Notes under the pieces: model-generated
Database searches by the model: none
What the model saw: only the letters and a program-made list of their open reading frames with translations
Told to the model about the DNA's origin: nothing
Part shown: positions 63,079 to 64,000 of the stretch, one piece after another
Numbering within the stretch: the stretch's first letter is position 1
Layout of the letters: each line of letters begins with the position of its first letter
NCBI GenBank assembly: GCA_963814955.1
Contig: CAWFEX010000008.1
Coordinates: forward strand, 310,001 to 374,000
Reading direction: 5' to 3'
Origin: DATCJA01 sp963814955
GTDB lineage: Bacteria > Acidobacteriota > Vicinamibacteria > Vicinamibacterales > UBA2999
Length of the DNA stretch: 64,000 nucleotides
Program-made: the position numbers and the translations under genes

Positions 63079-64000
63079 CTATGCGATGTAGCGGCCGTAG
63101 TCCTCGGGCGACACGTTGCCGCCCGAGATCACGGCGACCGTTCCATCCGCGACGGAGGCGGACGTGAACACGCCCGCGAACGTCGCCGCGCCGCTCGGCT
63201 CCGCGACGATTCGCGCCTCGCGAAAAAGCCAGCGCACTGCCGCCGCAATCGCCTCGTCGTCAACGGTGACGATGTCGTCCACGAAGCTCTCGACGTGAGC
63301 AAAAGTCAGATCTCCGGGCCGCAGCGGCAGCAAGCCGTCCGCAATGCTCGACGTGTGGTCCAATTTCACCGGACGGCCCGCCGCGCGCGACGCCGACATC
63401 TTGGCAGCCCCCGTCGGCTCTACACCGATAATGCGCGCCGACGAGCCGCGTCCTTTGATGGCGGCGGCAATACCTGAAATGAGTCCACCGCCCCCGACGG
63501 GTACGTAGACCGCGGGCACATCGGGCCTTTGCTCGAGAATCTCGAGCCCGCACGTCCCAGCTCCTTCAATGATCCAGGGATGGTCAAATGGCGGAATGAT
63601 GGTCAACCCGCGCGCTGCCGCTTCGGCTTCGGCCCTCTGCCGGCGATCCACGGACGTCGTGCCCGCAAAAATCACTTCACCTTTATAGCGGCGCACGCCA
63701 TCGACTTTTACGCGCGGGGCGGTTTCCGGCATGACCACGACGGCGGGGATGCGGAAGCGTTCCGCCGCGAGCGCGACCGCCTGCCCGTGGTTGCCCGACG
63801 AGTACGTAATCACACCGGCAGCGCGGAGGTCGGGTGACAGCCGCGCGATCATGTTGTACGCACCGCGGATCTTGAAGGCGCCCATCGGCTGGAAGTTCTC
63901 GCATTTCAGACCGATCGAACAAGGTGACCCCGACTGCCCGCTTCGAACGACATCGACGTCGAGGATCGGCGTCCGGACCGCCACGCTGCGGATACGCTCA
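63079..64000 (-). CDS. Threonine dehydratase / serine racemase family enzyme, 5' end outside window
   Basis: The frame stays open to the last base of the window (ERIRSVAVRTPILD), so the N-terminus lies beyond 64000. Fold type II PLP enzyme: the Schiff-base lysine is in QPMGAFKIRGAYN, the phosphate loop is VPVGGGGLISG, and the serine/glycine loop is YSSGNHGQAVAL. Deaminates threonine or serine, or racemises serine; the C-terminal regulatory domain is absent, so it is a catabolic or short type. 130 bp separate it from the antitoxin gene; nothing in that gap is identified. Confidence 0.9.
   Translation of the reverse strand, partial: ERIRSVAVRTPILDVDVVRSGQSGSPCSIGLKCENFQPMGAFKIRGAYNMIARLSPDLRAAGVITYSSGNHGQAVALAAERFRIPAVVVMPETAPRVKVDGVRRYKGEVIFAGTTSVDRRQRAEAEAAARGLTIIPPFDHPWIIEGAGTCGLEILEQRPDVPAVYVPVGGGGLISGIAAAIKGRGSSARIIGVEPTGAAKMSASRAAGRPVKLDHTSSIADGLLPLRPGDLTFAHVESFVDDIVTVDDEAIAAAVRWLFREARIVAEPSGAATFAGVFTSASVADGTVAVISGGNVSPEDYGRYIA

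Noticed and set aside
1..64000. tRNA or rRNA genes
   Set aside because: Looked for T-loop and anticodon-stem patterns in the spacers and found none; GGTTCGAATC at 52105 lies inside the DUF72 coding region.

Overview
The window is high-GC DNA from a Gram-negative bacterium (lpxC, many lipoprotein signal peptides). It is most likely from Acidobacteriota, class Vicinamibacteria (subdivision 6). That placement is an inference from the style of several genes: an S8 protease ending in W-(S/G)-D hexads, an HD-GYP/GAF protein of a type I associate with this group, palindromic intergenic elements that read as VRLKPDT when translated, and the order dprA-topA-trmFO-xerC. No rRNA, tRNA, CRISPR array, prophage or intact transposon was seen.

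Layout. 1-1.6 kb: end of a histidine kinase and its NtrC-type regulator. 1.6-8.5 kb (minus): an AAC(6')-like acetyltransferase, xerC, trmFO, topA and dprA, with a promoter and a strong terminator-like hairpin ahead of dprA. 8.5-13.4 kb (plus): a TPR protein, a lipoprotein, then rplU-rpmA-obgE-nadD-rsfS-comF. 13.4-28.1 kb: tmk, lysA, a STAS protein, lpxC, uvrA, an amino-acid permease, an IPT/NHL protein, an HNH nuclease, an NlpC/P60 lipoprotein, several orphan small genes, mtgA and an M48 protease. 28.2-32.8 kb (minus): a peptide-type ABC uptake operon (binding protein and two permeases) fused by overlaps to a DHDPS-family aldolase. 33.0-40.7 kb: an accessory block with a small HTH protein, a frame-broken subtilisin, a frame-broken HD-GYP/GAF signalling protein, a TPR sigma-54 activator and a winged-helix regulator. 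40.7-50 kb: a MocR regulator with a candidate direct-repeat operator, two c-type cytochromes, a split-barrel/GAF/winged-helix sensor pair, a DapB-like dehydrogenase, an M1 peptidase and a membrane protein. 50-64 kb: ftsH, DUF72, DinB, transketolase, DUF4149, an isocitrate/isopropylmalate dehydrogenase, a PlsB-like acyltransferase, proline dehydrogenase, an M20 peptidase, CCA-adding enzyme, a VapBC-type pair and a threonine dehydratase cut by the window edge.

Main caveat. Genes that are normally intact and often essential (trmFO, topA, obgE, ftsH, transketolase) each carry one single-base frameshift, and removing or adding one base restores a normal protein. Sequence or assembly error is the simplest explanation. 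The S8 protease and HD-GYP genes carry many more breaks and may be true pseudogenes. Frameshifted genes are given here as whole loci with the break located.

Most interesting leads: the promoter-hairpin-U-tract leader ahead of dprA; a 94-bp element with terminal inverted repeats whose core palindrome recurs in frame inside the M1 peptidase; the paired direct repeat at the MocR gene; two different 7-bp tandem arrays in spacers; the split-barrel/GAF/winged-helix fusion; the within-gene GC switch of the TPR sigma-54 activator; and the CTG start inferred for the isocitrate dehydrogenase-like gene.
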